A stretch of DNA of 64,000 nucleotides from Synanceia verrucosa (taxonomy: Eukaryota; Chordata; Actinopteri; Perciformes; Synanceiidae), in the NCBI GenBank assembly GCA_029721515.1, contig JAQQSB010001334.1, positions 1 through 64,000 of the forward strand. Reading direction: 5' to 3'. Positions 11,688 through 22,744 of the stretch are shown here, piece after piece (the stretch's first letter is position 1; the number at the start of each line of letters is the position of its first letter). Position numbers and translations under genes: made by a program. The notes beneath the pieces were generated by a model. The model did no database searches. It was given only the letters and a program-made list of their open reading frames with translations, and was not told the origin of the DNA.

Positions 11688-12470
11688 AATTACACTATCC
11701 CTGTCATACATATCAGGGATTTTATATGATATTAATTATAATGCTGGATTAATCCATGTTAGTGCGCTAATTTCGATAGTCCAATGAACAACATATAGTC
11801 TAGTAACAACATAGAGTCTAGAAACCACAACATCCAAAGAAGGAGCAGTTATCTCTATAAAAAGACACTGGCCTGTTATTTATCTTTAAATATTTTATCG
11901 TACTATCATTGCTACTTCGCTAGCTAGCTAGCTATAGTTGAAACAAATTGTCATATTTTTGTTTTGTAAACATTAGAAGACATACCTCAATATTTGGTCT
12001 TCTTCTTCTCCTCGTCTTTTCTCTTTTTCACCCTTGTACTCCTGAAGGCTTGGCTGTTTTCATCGTGTGGAATTTGTAAAGAAAATATATTTAACAGTGT
12101 CTGCTTCAGGATAGCTGTCCATCAACTGTGTTAGCTGTAGCTTCCTGTGCTCCCCACTACTCTCTCTATACGGCTCTGGTCTCCATAGACTGAACTACTG
12201 CTGCTATAAAACAGTCATTCCTCTAGAGGGAGTTAAACCCCAGCCACCAGCATGAAAACCAGTGATTCAAACCACTAGACCAGATGGGACTGATGTGTTA
12301 GTCCTCTGTCCACCACCATCACTGCAGAGCAGGTTAACAGAGAGCTGAGGAGATCTTGTCCTAACAAGACAGCCAGACTGGAACAGGATGAGCTCCATCT
12401 CCTCCAAACTTTGTTTGGTGAAGTATGTTCAAGTCTATCAGTAACAATAACTAGCAGACTCATGTGTAGT
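11688..12470 (-). repeat. Left arm of a ~0.78-kb near-identical inverted repeat
   Basis: The reverse complement matches 24171-24961 almost base for base; I count only a few differences (for example near 11926 and 12008). The arm includes a tRNA-Glu relic. Arm and partner diverge abruptly at 11688 and 24961, where the partner runs into an F1 repeat fragment. The interval between the arms is about 11.7 kb. Confidence 0.85.
12218..12289 (-). pseudogene. tRNA-Glu(TTC) relic, arm copy 1
   Basis: The minus strand starts TCCCATCTGGTCTAGTGG and contains CTGGTTTTCATG with the TTC anticodon. The acceptor 3' half (CTAGAGG) no longer pairs with TCCCATC and the T arm is degraded. It is the inverted-repeat partner of 24353-24424. 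Confidence 0.7.
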
Positions 12471-12479
12471 GCATAGACT

Positions 12480-13605
12480 GTAAAAGAATGGACGTAGCAC
12501 CCATGACGTCACCCATTGGTTTGGGAGTCCTTTTTGTGCTCCTATCATGGTCATTTGAACTGTTCCATCTTGGATTTCAGTGGGCGTGTACTTTCCTATT
12601 TGGAGGAGAGGCGGTAACTTTACGGGTCAGCCGGCTGAGATCCCGCACATTTATAACATTTATCCAGCACAGCAGCCGCTTTCTGTGGAGCATCTCTGTG
12701 CATGAAATGTCAAACTTTTTAAACAGAACAATGATACGAAATAAGGTTGTATTCCCACACTAAACAGACTCAACATGCTCTGGTCATCTATCTGTATCAG
12801 CAGGGATCATGAGTCGGCAATAAAGTCTTTATAAGCCAGCGGCAAAATATGCCGACACATACCAATAAGTGGCAGCATCCAAGTAAACTCTATTTTACAC
12901 AGCCTATGGGTATTGGGTAAAATAGTACTAGATATTTACACATGGAAAAAAATGCAACACACAATCCTTTGACGGTCGATTAGTACAATCAACAATCCCC
13001 ATGCATGTTTTTGGATGGTGGGAGGAAGCCGGAGTACCCGGAGAGAACCCACGCAAACACGGGGAGAACATGCAAACTCCACATCAGGAACCGGGTACCT
13101 TCTTGCTGTGAGGCGATAGTGCTAACCATTGCACCACCGTGCCGCCCACACATGCCATATTGCCAGAAACAAACACAGACCCCTGGGTGTAGCCTAGCCT
13201 AGCTCAGATGACGCTTTAGCAAAGAGCTAACTGCCGGTAGCTGTCTGTGAACCTGTCACTCAACGTAACCACGCCTCTAATTTATGCAAGAATTTTAAGC
13301 CTAAATAACACTAAAACGGTTGTGGTAAAAACAAATTCACCCCCCTCACAGTGTTCACAGAGGTGGAGACTATCAGTAGAGACCAAAAAATCAAAATGTA
13401 CCAGGCTGTAAATATGTTTTTTAAAGCTGTAAAGTCGGTTATTTTAACATGGTGGTCAATGGAGAATTGCTCACTTCCGGAGTCAGCCCCCAGCGGCTGG
13501 ATGGGAATTGCAGCTTTTTGAACGTGGAAGTGGTTCCTTTGGGAGAACTACACACCTAGAGTGGAGGGCAGCTTCTGAATCTGAATCATCTGAAAAAATA
13601 TTTTG
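12480..13605. repeat. Interspersed fish repeat with a SINE inside
   Basis: The left part (from 12480, TGGACGTAGCACCCATGACGTCACCC) and the right part (to about 13560) look like a common fish interspersed repeat I have seen before but cannot name. It is split by a minus-strand tRNA-derived SINE at about 12975-13150. No coding exon is visible; the open frames here are spurious. Confidence 0.4.
12975..13150 (-). mobile_element. tRNA-derived SINE, truncated
   Basis: On the minus strand it begins GGGCGGCACGGTGGTGCAAT, has an A-box-like GGTTAGCACTATCGCC, continues AGCAAGAAGGTACC, and carries the body words ATGTTCTCCCCGTG and AACATGCATGGGGATT. The copies at 16770-17093 and 44410-44670 share the structure. 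DANA/Mermaid-like SINEs of fish have this organisation; the exact family name is uncertain. Confidence 0.65.
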
Positions 13606-13609
13606 AAAT

Positions 13610-14330
13610 CATGATTGTGAGGGCTACGTATTCCCCACAGACATAATTTTACAGCAAAACGTTGGAAATCTCGTTGCCGGTCATAGTGATGTGCCTCTGG
13701 TGTCTGTGAGATTTATAGTTTTGGCTCCATGCCCCTAATTAGGGCAACAACTCCAAAAACTCCTCCATAGGCTGCAATGTTAATTTTCAGAGGAAAATCC
13801 TGAAAAAGCAGAAATTCCTCCTTTGGGAAAATGCCACTGTCGGCCTTCTGAGTGGAGTAGAGACATAAAATTTTCACCGCTGTGATCCTCAAGAGCTCCT
13901 GCCACCTCTCGTCAAAAACCAAAGTCATACTCCTTATAGTTTTTGATTAATGGAGAGGAGATCGGCATGGTCCGACTCAGTTCAACTGAATGGGAGTCTA
14001 AGGAGAGAAGCTGCTGGAGGGGAGGAGGGCTGTCTCCATGGAAAGCGGCCCAGGTGGGTGCATGTGGCAGTGGACCTGCTGTGACCCTGCCTGTTAGCCA
14101 ATGCCAATGATACACAGAGTGGATGACATTATCAGTTACTCACACACACACACACACACACAAACACAGAGGAAGAACTGCTCTGACTGACCTTAAATCA
14201 GCGGCAGTCAGTGACAGCCTATGTGGGACACAGACCAGGGCGTGTCTAGACTTTTTCATAGGGGTGCCCCAAGGGGTGCCGAAGCCATGCAGGGGTGGCC
14301 AGCAGGATTAGGTGATATGCATGCGCCTCC
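13610..14330 (+). repeat. Dispersed repeat, paralogue of 50915-51400
   Basis: Shared words include AAAACGTTGGAAATCT, TTTGGCTCCA, CTAGACTTTTTCATAGGGG and GCCATGCAGGGGTGG. An ACAC microsatellite lies at about 14140-14162. In the other copy the repeat abuts the 3' LTR of the retrovirus. No gene is recognised. Confidence 0.55.
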
Positions 14331-14531
14331 ATTAACATAGCATCATTCACGTGACTGGATGTTGGTGAGTATGTGTCAGGTGGGGGGATCCACATAGACA
14401 CATATATAGAGATTAAGTGATAATACAGACTTCTGTATATACACACACACAGAGGACTAACTGTTTCCTAACAGGAAGCAGAGAGGCATGCTGGGAAGTC
14501 TTCTTACTTCTCCCTTTATTGTTTTAATTTG

Positions 14532-14605
14532 GCTGTAGCACAGTGGGTAGGGTGGTAGCCTCCAATCCAGTTGTTGGGAGTTTGAATCCCACATTCTGCT
14601 TCATC
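14532..14605 (+). mobile_element. SINE head fragment (tRNA-like)
   Basis: It reads GGCTGTAGCACAGTGGGTAG, then a GGGAGTTTGAATCCCAC B-box region, as in tRNA-derived fish SINEs. Body and tail are absent or unrecognisable. Confidence 0.45.
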
Positions 14606-14713
14606 ATTACAAACATGAGTTTAAGACATATTCAATATTAAACTTTTAAATGAAATTCAAACATTTTCAACATTCAACTTTTAACTTAAATTCAAATATT
14701 TTCAACATTCCAC

Positions 14714-14920
14714 TCATAAGTCGTCTGCAAACTTCACAATGTGGTTGGCAGCAGACCTGGGGACGCTGTTATGTGTCATCAGGCTGTGTCCTGAGCCTGT
14801 GCTGAGGGTGACCAGACTGGAGGAGTTCTGTCCGACCTGCACAGATTGTGGTCTGTCAGAGAAGAAGTCTAGCAGCCAGTTGCACAGGGGTGTGCTGGAG
14901 CTGATAGCCTGTATGCCCAC
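14714..14920 (-). pseudogene. Non-LTR retrotransposon reverse transcriptase fragment
   Basis: The minus-strand frame reads LCNWLLDFFSDRPQSV, then VTLSTGSG and NHIVKFADD. These are the fingers-to-palm segment and the core of the [FY]xDD motif of LINE reverse transcriptases (CR1/L2-like in style). The usual SPLL-containing block between GSG and the NHIV segment is missing, so an internal deletion has occurred. It covers about 65 residues of a protein usually near 1000, so it is a truncated copy. Confidence 0.7.
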
Positions 14921-16317
14921 AAGATGACGTAGACTGACCCAGGCATTGGCATACTCACCTATGTTGGTGTGACCATTGTAAGTGGCAGCTGAAGCTGTTT
15001 GCTGTGCACAAGACTTTGCCTGGAAACCTCAAATCTTAAATGCCTAAACAAGCAGCTGCATGAGAAAATTAACAGACCAGACACAGTGTCTGGGCGTGCA
15101 TATAATTAAAACAAACCATAACTCGTAAAAATATCTAATAATAACAAACCACAACTAGTAAACATGTCTATGCTTAAAACAAATCATAAGATAGCACAAG
15201 CATGACCTCTCACATCTCAACAGGGCCTATCTATCATGTTAGGGAAAACAGAACCTCTTTTTCCCGCTGTGTGAAACCTTCCTATTGTCTCCTGGAGATA
15301 CAAAACCGCAATGACCACAAATCTATTGGTTACAAAATGCTTAGGAAATGAATCAACAAGAGTCTGGAGAAGAATACATTGTAATTTTACCATGCACTCT
15401 GAGTGTGAAAGACCTAGGCAGTAGGATGAGAATGATGTGACCTTAAAAGAGAAACAAATCCAGTCTGCAGCTTTTATGTGCAGCTGAAAAACCATCATTT
15501 AAGCAACGCCTCTGCTTATATGATTTTTAAACTTAGGCTAATAAAAATATAGCTACAATCTAACAAAATGCATACACAAAATCCTCACAACAGCTACATG
15601 TAGACCATATCTTTTTTCATGTTTGTCTTCATGTCAACTTAGCTGTATAAACACAGATACAATAATTATGTACATATATAATAGGAGGTGCAATTTCCCC
15701 TATTTAGATGTTACAGTCAAGGCAAAGACCTAGCAAGTAGGCTAATTAGCGATTAGCTTTACTCAGGATTAGCATACTAATAAACATGAATTTGGTCGTA
15801 AAAATGTTGCTATAAGACAGGCAGTACATTACCATAAGACAGACGATGTTGCACTAAACATTTTGACCACTTATGACAAATATTCTATCACTTCACAGGC
15901 ATAAACAGAAGGTAGAATACAGATAATGTTAGCTTGCTAAATAATGACAAGTTAACGTTACCTACCGTCTCCACGGGCACAATTCGCCTTCATGCAGAGA
16001 CAATTTTATCTTTGCATTTATTTGACGCCAGCTATGTATTCTTATCTCAGTCAGCAGCCTTCAGAAATAATACTTAGCTAACATAGGTCATCTTATCTCA
16101 GTGAGAACTGTTAGCAACTGTGACTCGATAATATCATCAAACAGAAGGGTACATGTTGCCAACATCTCCTCAACCGACAACAATAAAACTATAAAAACCA
16201 TGTTCAGTTGAAAAAAAACTTGTTCAAGATGTTGCCAACATGTGAATGTTAAGGTTACTTACCCGTCTGTGGCGCCACTCTGGAAACTTATTGATTTTTG
16301 ACAATACTTAGTTACTT

Positions 16318-16345
16318 TGCGGTTGCCCGGGTAACCGAATATGCA
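16318..16345 (+). promoter_or_regulatory. RFX X-box-like palindrome and octamer motif in F1
   Basis: GGTTGCCCGGGTAACC is a near-perfect RFX X-box (inverted half sites), followed at once by ATGCAAAT, the POU octamer. The inverted F1 copy carries the same pair near 36724-36752, while the copy near 43918 has a degraded X-box. Whether any copy is active is unknown. Confidence 0.45.
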
Positions 16346-16370
16346 AATGATAATAGAAGGTACAGTACAG

Positions 16371-16460
16371 ACCAAAGCAGATTAGAATACAGATCAAAGC
16401 AGATTAGAATACAGATCAAAGCAGATTAGAATACAGATCAAAGCAGATTAGAACAGAACG
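16371..16460 (+). repeat. 22-bp tandem array, 4 copies
   Basis: Four 22-bp units contain AGATCAAAGCAGATTAGAA (the first has ACCAAAG). The same array has 6 copies at 43965-44096 and about 9 in the inverted F1 copy (36334-36705, interrupted). AGATCAAAG is a TCF/LEF-type site. Confidence 0.85.
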
Positions 16461-16769
16461 GAACACAATTGAAGTGTTTTACAGAAGACACGCTGCTCAT
16501 TTCACCTGAGAAAGTGAAGACAAAACTTTTGAGCTAGCTGATCCATCAGTTATCGGCATCAAGTAAGTACACAAATACATAAAGTAAAGCACTCATTAAC
16601 CAGCTATTATTATTATTACCAAAACACATTTCACCAATGGTCTGTTAGCTGTCAATACAATACTGTTCTACAAAATTTCTCAAATTTTAAAGTATCTGCT
16701 CCAGTTCATATTGTATCATAAATGATATTATTGAAGTATTAATGCTGATACATCAACATGTAAGCTGTA

Positions 16770-17093
16770 TTTGGGGACTGGAGCCTCTCCCAGCTGTCTT
16801 AGGGTGGAAGGCAGGGTACACCCTGGACAAGTCTCCAGTTCATCACAGGACACATAGAGACAGACAACCACTCACACTCACATTCACACCTACGTTCAAT
16901 TTAAATTAGCCAATTAACCTAATCCCCATGCATGTTTTTGGATAGCGGGAGGAAGCCATAGTACCCAGAGAGAACCCACGCAGACACGGGGAGAACATGC
17001 AAACTCTACACAGAAAAGCCCCGGGCCTCGAACCCGGTACCTTCTTGCTGTGAAGTGACAGCGCTAACCACTACACCACCCGTACCGCCCTCT
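16770..17093 (-). mobile_element. tRNA-derived SINE, nearly full length
   Basis: On the minus strand it begins at 17093 with GGGCGGTACGGGTGGTGTAG, has A box GTGTAGTGGTTAGCGC and B-box region GGGTTCGAGGCCC, then a body with ATGTTCTCCCCGTGTCTG, a CACTCACACTCACATTC-type stretch read in complement, and a 3' end near GGGAGAGGCTCC. It is the most complete SINE of this family in the window. It abuts the end of F1 copy 1, as does the one at 44410-44670, so the SINE was probably carried along with F1. Confidence 0.7.
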
Positions 17094-17491
17094 TTCAATA
17101 TCTTTATTTTTATTTCTTTATTCATGTGTGCCTTTAAGCCGAGAGACTCTCCAAAATTTTGTTCTGCGTGCATAATGACAATAAAGACTCTTAAACCTTG
17201 AATTATCAGTCCAGCAGGACAACAGATTAGCAGTGCATGGAGTCAACCATGTAAACTTGTGTGGAGCACAATGTTTGGCAACTCATCACCTCCAACACGT
17301 CAACTTGTAGACTAAAGTAAGCTTGTCTGGAACAACGATGGAATTGAACTTGTAGAGCATAATTGATCTCAGCCACCTCGTCTACTGTATCTGATGAATT
17401 ACAGTAGACGTCTGATCCAGGAGACCTTCAAGAGTCTGGAAAAGTATGGGATGAGATGATCTACATGGGGCTACATGGCAGCATTCCATAA

Positions 17492-17563
17492 GGGGAATTA
17501 ACTCAAATGGTAGAGTGCTCGCTAGCATGCGAGAGGTAGTGGGATAGATGTCCACATTCTCCA
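17492..17563 (+). tRNA. tRNA-Ala(AGC), one base short
   Basis: The sequence follows tRNA-Ala(AGC): GGGGAATTAACTCAAATGG, GTAGAGTGCTCGC, AGCATGCGAG, then GGGATAGATGTCC and ATTCTCCA. The acceptor pairs with one G-U. One T is missing from the anticodon arm (CGCTAGCATGCG), and the B box is GGGATAGATGTCC rather than GGGATCGATGCCC. It is probably a recent pseudogene. Confidence 0.8.
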
Positions 17564-18888
17564 GAATAGTTTAGTTTCTGTCTTGGCTGCTTTGAAGCGA
17601 TAGTCCCATTGTTCTGATCCCTTTTATGCAAAGAGTTGGAAACCTTTTTTGTAACCACGTCTGGTTTTCACATGTAAACTTTTTGAAATTTGAAATAGTT
17701 TGTTTGAAATAGTCTGGAGGAGCTGACTGTTCCAGTAATAATGAAGCATGTTATTGTGACGCCCACTAGTGAGGTCACATGTGGGGTATTGATTTTTTTT
17801 AAATTATTTTTCTTATTGATATAATTTTCAGCCGTGGATTATCTATTTAGAACACAGTCACAGGTATTATTGTGGGAATGTGAAGTTGCTATGTGTTTCC
17901 ATAACAGTAGGGGGCAGTATGAGACAGTGGCATAGCTTCAGTGGTGCAGGAATACAGGGGAGGCAGGCGCTCTTGCTCTCATTGTATTCAGGAAGCTGAA
18001 GAGAAACTCACGTCACGTCTCCGTCTCTGTTCCTTCATACTGTTTTACAGGTTTGTGAAGCACAACACCATTTTAAGTGACTGTATTTCATATGTGAACG
18101 AAACATGTTTGGTTTGAGAACAGAACTGAGGCAGTAATGTAGAAAACCATCAGGCCAGTTGAATAAATACAGTGTTCTGAGTTACAGCTATGGCGGTAAT
18201 GCTACCAAGCTAGCGGTTGGTACATCACTAGCATTGGGCTCCGTTCTTACATGTGTTAGTTAGGTTAGCTACGGTACAGTATTTCTACTATGCCACTATA
18301 GTATTCTGTTAGGTGTTATGTGGAAAAGCCACCTGATTTGAGTGAAGTCGTTGGATGTATTTTAATGTACAGTTGGTGTATGATAGAGAGACACACACAT
18401 TTGTTTGGGTGATCTATGTTGTTTCTCCAGTGGCTATTAAATGTTAACCAGTAGGGTTTGATTAAGAGAGGTTTTCTAAAACAATAAATGCTAACTGGTA
18501 AAGCTTTAAGCATCTAGGAAAAGTGTGCCAAAAGACATTTGTATGTATTGTGAATTTGTGTATTGACAGTATGGATTATATGGTAAGAAAAGCCTACATT
18601 CATGTCAAATAGACATTTGTGATATAGCATAGAAATGCAAATAAATAAATTATTGTGAGGAAATGTGTTTAATAAAGCATTTTATTCAGGAAGCTGAAGA
18701 GAAACTCACGTCTCCGTCTCTGTTCCTTCATACTGTTTTACAGAGTCACCTGGAGCCAGAGAAGACATTTGTTCATATTATTAACTGTATACATGGTTTT
18801 AGATTTGGGACCTGTAACATTATGTTTTGACATATAATGATAAGGACAGACTGTCTCCATTGAGGAAGGGATTCAAAGCCATGGATGT
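17564..18888. repeat. LTR-like repeats and unrecognised DNA
   Basis: A tail segment at 17988-18050 and a longer copy at 18449-18766 match the left edge of the window. AATAAA occurs at about 18671 in the longer copy. A CTCF-like word (CAGTAGGGGGCAGTA) lies at about 17906-17920. The remainder is unrecognised and holds no gene. Confidence 0.5.
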
Positions 18889-19133
18889 CAGGGCTGTACA
18901 GTGTGAGCATTTTACTCGCATATGTGCCTAAAAATAGATTGTGCAAGTGGAAAAAATAAAAAGGGCGCACACGTGTGAGTACGGATTTCAGCCCTTTCAT
19001 TTGCATTTTGCTCCTAAAATAAATCCATACAAAGTGGATCAAAGAGTAAAAATTTTGTGCATCTGTATACAAATCGACAAGTCATAGCCTACAACACGTG
19101 TCAAACTCAAGGCCCGATCTCTCCGTCTGAGAT

Positions 19134-19170
<37 letters not shown>

Positions 19171-20763
19171 GCAGTTAGTGATCAGCTGATCTGAGCAGTG
19201 GAGACAACACTGTCAGTCAGTGCAGTAAAACTTTGTAAGTGTGAAGTTAATATTAGTTATTGTTACAAGTATTAAAAAGCATCAACATGATGGAACGGTT
19301 ACAAATAAAAATCATCATTTTAATTTGCTCTGTTCAGTCACCTCTCTGTCCTCCTCCGCTGCACAGCGCTGGCTCTGACAGGAGAGTCAAGTGTTATTTT
19401 GCTTTAATTTCAAAATAAAAGCCCACCAGTCTTTTTGTCTGTTCATAGAACTCTGTTTGTTAACATAAGGCCTTTATTTTGACATAATGTATGCTGTGTT
19501 GTGCATGAATGTGTTCATTGAACTGAACGGCTCAGTTTTCATATCATGAATGTGAACGTTAACGGCGTTCATGAACTGTTCACGTTCATTTGAAAACTCC
19601 CACGATATAAATGGTTTTCAGGTTTTACGACACTGTTTATGGCAAACACTGTGACGGTCACTGTGACAGTCCAGTACGGCTGATGCTGAAGCCAGTGTTA
19701 CAGAGCACAGGGCGGAGATTTATGAAGGGAGACAAGTCCAGTGCCTCAGAGCCAGCCTGGTGTCCCTATCAAAATAAAATAAAAAAAAGTGTCGCAAAGC
19801 CGGTACCGCTGAGTTAGTCCAGTGCTGGCACCGAACCAGGTGCCGCCTGTGATTCTTTATTGAAACGATAGTTTGATTAGTTTGAGTGGCAGTGATTTAC
19901 AGCTGATGAATTGTTAAGAAGAGTTTCTACTGAGTGACATAGTGTCTGATTTATTTAAAAAAATGTAACAAATGAACATGGACTATTTCATTTTTAGAAC
20001 TGTGAACTTAGTTCTTTTTTTAAAGAAAGTGAACCATCAACATGAACTAGTTCATTTTTGGGACTGTGAAGTTATCTTTGAGTTAGTTCTTAGTTCTTGT
20101 TTTTAAAAAGGGAACTATCAACGTAAACGAGTTCATTTTCATATGTGTGAACTGAACTTAAGCTAGTTCTTTTTAAATATGAACTGGCACAACACTGACT
20201 GTGTGTATAAGGAAGAAATCCTCAATGCAAGTTTGACTAGCTTTATGCAGAAAGACAATGAGTTATCTTGACGTGTTCAATCTTTAGTCTTTATAAACTT
20301 TACTAACATCTTATTATGAGATATTAGTGACCTCACTGTTTTCAACATTACAGTTGCTGATTAGAAACATTTAGCCTAGTTATATTTAAAATATATGGAT
20401 ACTTTATAAAGTCATTGTTATTATTTAAGTTATTATTTAAACCAATAATAATCAGTATACTGTATTTATATTGTCTTACACTTACAACTGTTCCTCTGAG
20501 GGCAACCATAACGCTAATGTGGCCCTCCAAAAGATGTGGGACAGGGATGTTCTCTGTGTTTAATTGAGGGTTGAAGAAGACCTTATGGCACTGTGTTTAT
20601 ATGTATGTGCACGTGTGTTACTGTGTACGTGATTTGAGTGTTAATAATAAAATTGTATTATTTACGAAATTCCATAGTGCTCCTAATTTTTTTTCTGTGC
20701 TCCTAAATTTTTTCATTTAGGAGCACCCCTGCTCCTAGTGAAAAAGCTAAGCGTACAGCCCTG
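18889..20763. mobile_element. hAT-like non-autonomous element with inner insertion
   Basis: Terminal inverted repeats CAGGGCTGTAC (18889) and GTACAGCCCTG (ending 20763) bound the region. Subterminal sequence includes repeated GTGCTCCTAAAT words seen in fish hAT elements. A clean 8-bp target duplication is not visible. No transposase is encoded. Internal segments of the same element (19110-19440 and about 20200-20350) recur inside the retrovirus at 48870-49620. A CA microsatellite is at about 19138-19167. Confidence 0.6.
19494..20197. mobile_element. Nested non-autonomous hAT element
   Basis: The ends read CTGTGTTGTGC and, in complement on the right, CAGTGTTGTGCC. Subterminal regions hold several GAACTAGTTCA/AGTTCAT words, typical of hAT subterminal binding sites. 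Flanking octamers AATGTATG and ACTGTGTG agree at 6 of 8 positions, and the paralogue near 49195 (GCTGTATG) preserves the empty site. It is non-coding. Confidence 0.65.
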
Positions 20764-21464
20764 GATGACCAGTCCATGGACTGAACCATGTAAACTTGTC
20801 TGTGTAAAGTACAGGATTCAACCCACAAGTACAGAACACAGTGTTTTGTGTATGTTATATACTTGATGTATATTCTATATGGGTACAATATAATGCTTTT
20901 CATGTAAGGGTTTATATGAGATTAAGAGAGTAACAGGTCACATGACCAAAGTTTTAGGTAAGGCATTATGGGTATGGCCATGTCACTGTAGATAAGAAAC
21001 AACATGGATACAGAGGAGAGACATGAGGCCCCAACATGACCACATTCTGCACATGATCCAAGAGGCTCACATGACTTAGCTGTTTTTAAAGAGTTCAACC
21101 AATCATCTGTTTCCATGTGTCACTATAGAAGATCTGTGCTCAGGTAGTATTATCTAAATCAGAGGTTTTCAAAGTGTGGGATAGTGAGCCTCCCCTAAGA
21201 GAACTAAAACGCACCTGTGCCCCACCACTTTTTAAACATCTTAAACATGTTTGTATGTTCTTCATCATATTTTAACATTAACATTTTAACACCTTTGTGT
21301 TTTTAAAGATATTTTTGAACACAGACATTTTAAAAATACATTTGAGAAAACACAATTTAACTTTTCAACAGATTTGTTAAAAACATGTTCACTCAACCAA
21401 CGTTATCCCACATTAATGCTGGTCTACACTTAAAATGATCACCTTACCTTAACCAGAGACAGCA
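20764..21464. other. No recognisable gene
   Basis: The stretch is AT-rich with no coding exon that I can support. A minus-strand frame at 20922-21116 has no recognisable domain. Confidence 0.4.
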
Positions 21465-21690
21465 GTGCTATTTTCTGATTGGCTGATGTGTTGCAGTATG
21501 TTATTTTCTGATTGGCTGATATGTTGCAGTATGTTATTTTCTGATTGGCTGATGTGTTGCAGTATGTTATTTTCTGATTGGCTGATGTGTTGCAGTATGT
21601 TATTTTCTGATTGGCTGATGTGTTGCAGTATGTTATTTTCTGATTGGCTGATGTGTCACAGTATGTTATTTTCTGATTGGCTTGAGCGTG
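21465..21690 (+). repeat. 33-bp minisatellite, CCAAT-box array
   Basis: Seven copies of a 33-bp unit each contain CTGATTGGCT, the optimal NF-Y (reverse CCAAT) site, at 21477 and every 33 bases to 21675. Because 33 is divisible by three, both strands stay open across the array and give 11-residue peptide repeats, but nothing supports translation. The array ends abruptly at both sides in unique sequence. Confidence 0.9.
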
Positions 21691-21845
21691 CCAAGCTCCT
21701 GATGAGCTCTGTGATTCCCAGAGTGTCTTGCTACACGTCCCACTGCTCATATAGAGGTGTAATGTGTGAGAAATACCAGGTGTGGCAGGTGAGAGAGTGA
21801 AAGGGTTAAAATGTGTGTCACAGTCTGAATGGTGACACTTGAGAG

Positions 21846-22728
21846 TCATGGCAATGGGGAAGCGGAGGGCTGCTTTTTTATCCCACTTGAATTGGAAAAT
21901 TTAATGCGCTCATATGGCAAGTTTGAACACATTTTTAGAAAGAAGTGAAACACAGCTGCAGCTGCAAGAGAGAGGCAGACGTGGGAGAACATTGCTGCCC
22001 AGGTCAGTGCGTAAGATTAAATGTAGTCCTTTGCAATCACAATAATATTACAGAGGAAAACTATTTTAATGGTTGCCTATTAACAAATCTCTGACTTAAT
22101 GGTCACTAAAATGTTTTCTAAGCTCACAATGTCCAATATTCAGAATTCAATATTCACACATTAAATATTTTTTGCCAAGCAGAGCTAGACAATCTTGTGC
22201 CCGTATGCAAATTAGCCATGTGCTATTTGCACCATATGCACGTCTCTGTCCCCAGTTATTGTCTTGGAAACCCCAGTCCTTAATATGCACTGATTTCATG
22301 TCGAAACGTAACATTTATTCAGTTCTTTCCTTGCATTTTAATGCACAACTTGCATTGCTGGTCTGATAACAATCTCCTGATGAATATTTAATTCTCTGCG
22401 CAGTAATGCTGCTCCTTCATCCACTGGATCGTTAACAAAAGGACGTCTTATTTTAACAGACGGCAGAACTCGCCTGCTGAATGACTGAATGAATGAATGA
22501 ATGAATGTGGCTGAAAGAGGGCAGAGACCAGGTTAGTTTCATAGAGTCTGTTACTACGGTAACCGAGAGCTTAAGTTACCTCCCTCTGTGAAACAGGCTA
22601 GAGTTACTCCTCTTTCTCTGGCTTGAGTTACCTCCCTTTGTGAAACGGAAAACTCAGAGTTTCCCTCATTTCAGGGTTAACAGACTCAGAGTTTTCACTA
22701 AACCTGCTTTGTGAAACGGACCCCTGGT
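21846..22728 (+). mobile_element. PIF/Harbinger-type derivative, copy 2 (left end lost)
   Basis: It matches 3760-4526: the ATGGCAA start region, CCACTTGAATTGGA, the GAATGAAT microsatellite (about 22484-22508), repeated AACTCAGAGTTT words, and the right terminus AAACCTGCTTTGTGAAACGG. The left inverted repeat seen at 3549 is missing; unrelated sequence and the 33-bp array stand in its place. The Myb/SANT exon relic at its start has a frameshift in addition to the shared TGA. Confidence 0.65.
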
Positions 22729-22744
22729 CTGACTGAAGATCACT

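Larger units (their letters stand above)
15090..16765 (+). repeat. Dispersed repeat F1, copy 1
   Basis: This long repeat recurs at 42285-44430 (same orientation), at 36000-37235 (inverted), and as fragments at 24961-25460 and 51590-52050 (both inverted). Landmarks are CAACAGGGCCTATC, CCTAGGCAGTAGGATGAG, GCAAAGACCTAGCAAG, GTTGCCAACATCTCCTC, a RFX/octamer-like segment, and a 22-bp tandem array. Copy 1 lacks about 210 bp present in the 42-kb copy between 43677 and 43885. No coding frame is conserved among copies. It may be a long LTR or a non-autonomous transposon; its ends do not settle which. Confidence 0.7.

Noticed and set aside
12275..12463. Identical 62-residue frame at 24179-24367
   Set aside because: Identity reflects the inverted repeat, not protein conservation; it overlaps no domain.
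21439..21849. 136-residue minus-strand frame with 11-residue repeats
   Set aside because: It is produced by the 33-bp CCAAT array and has no domain or start context.
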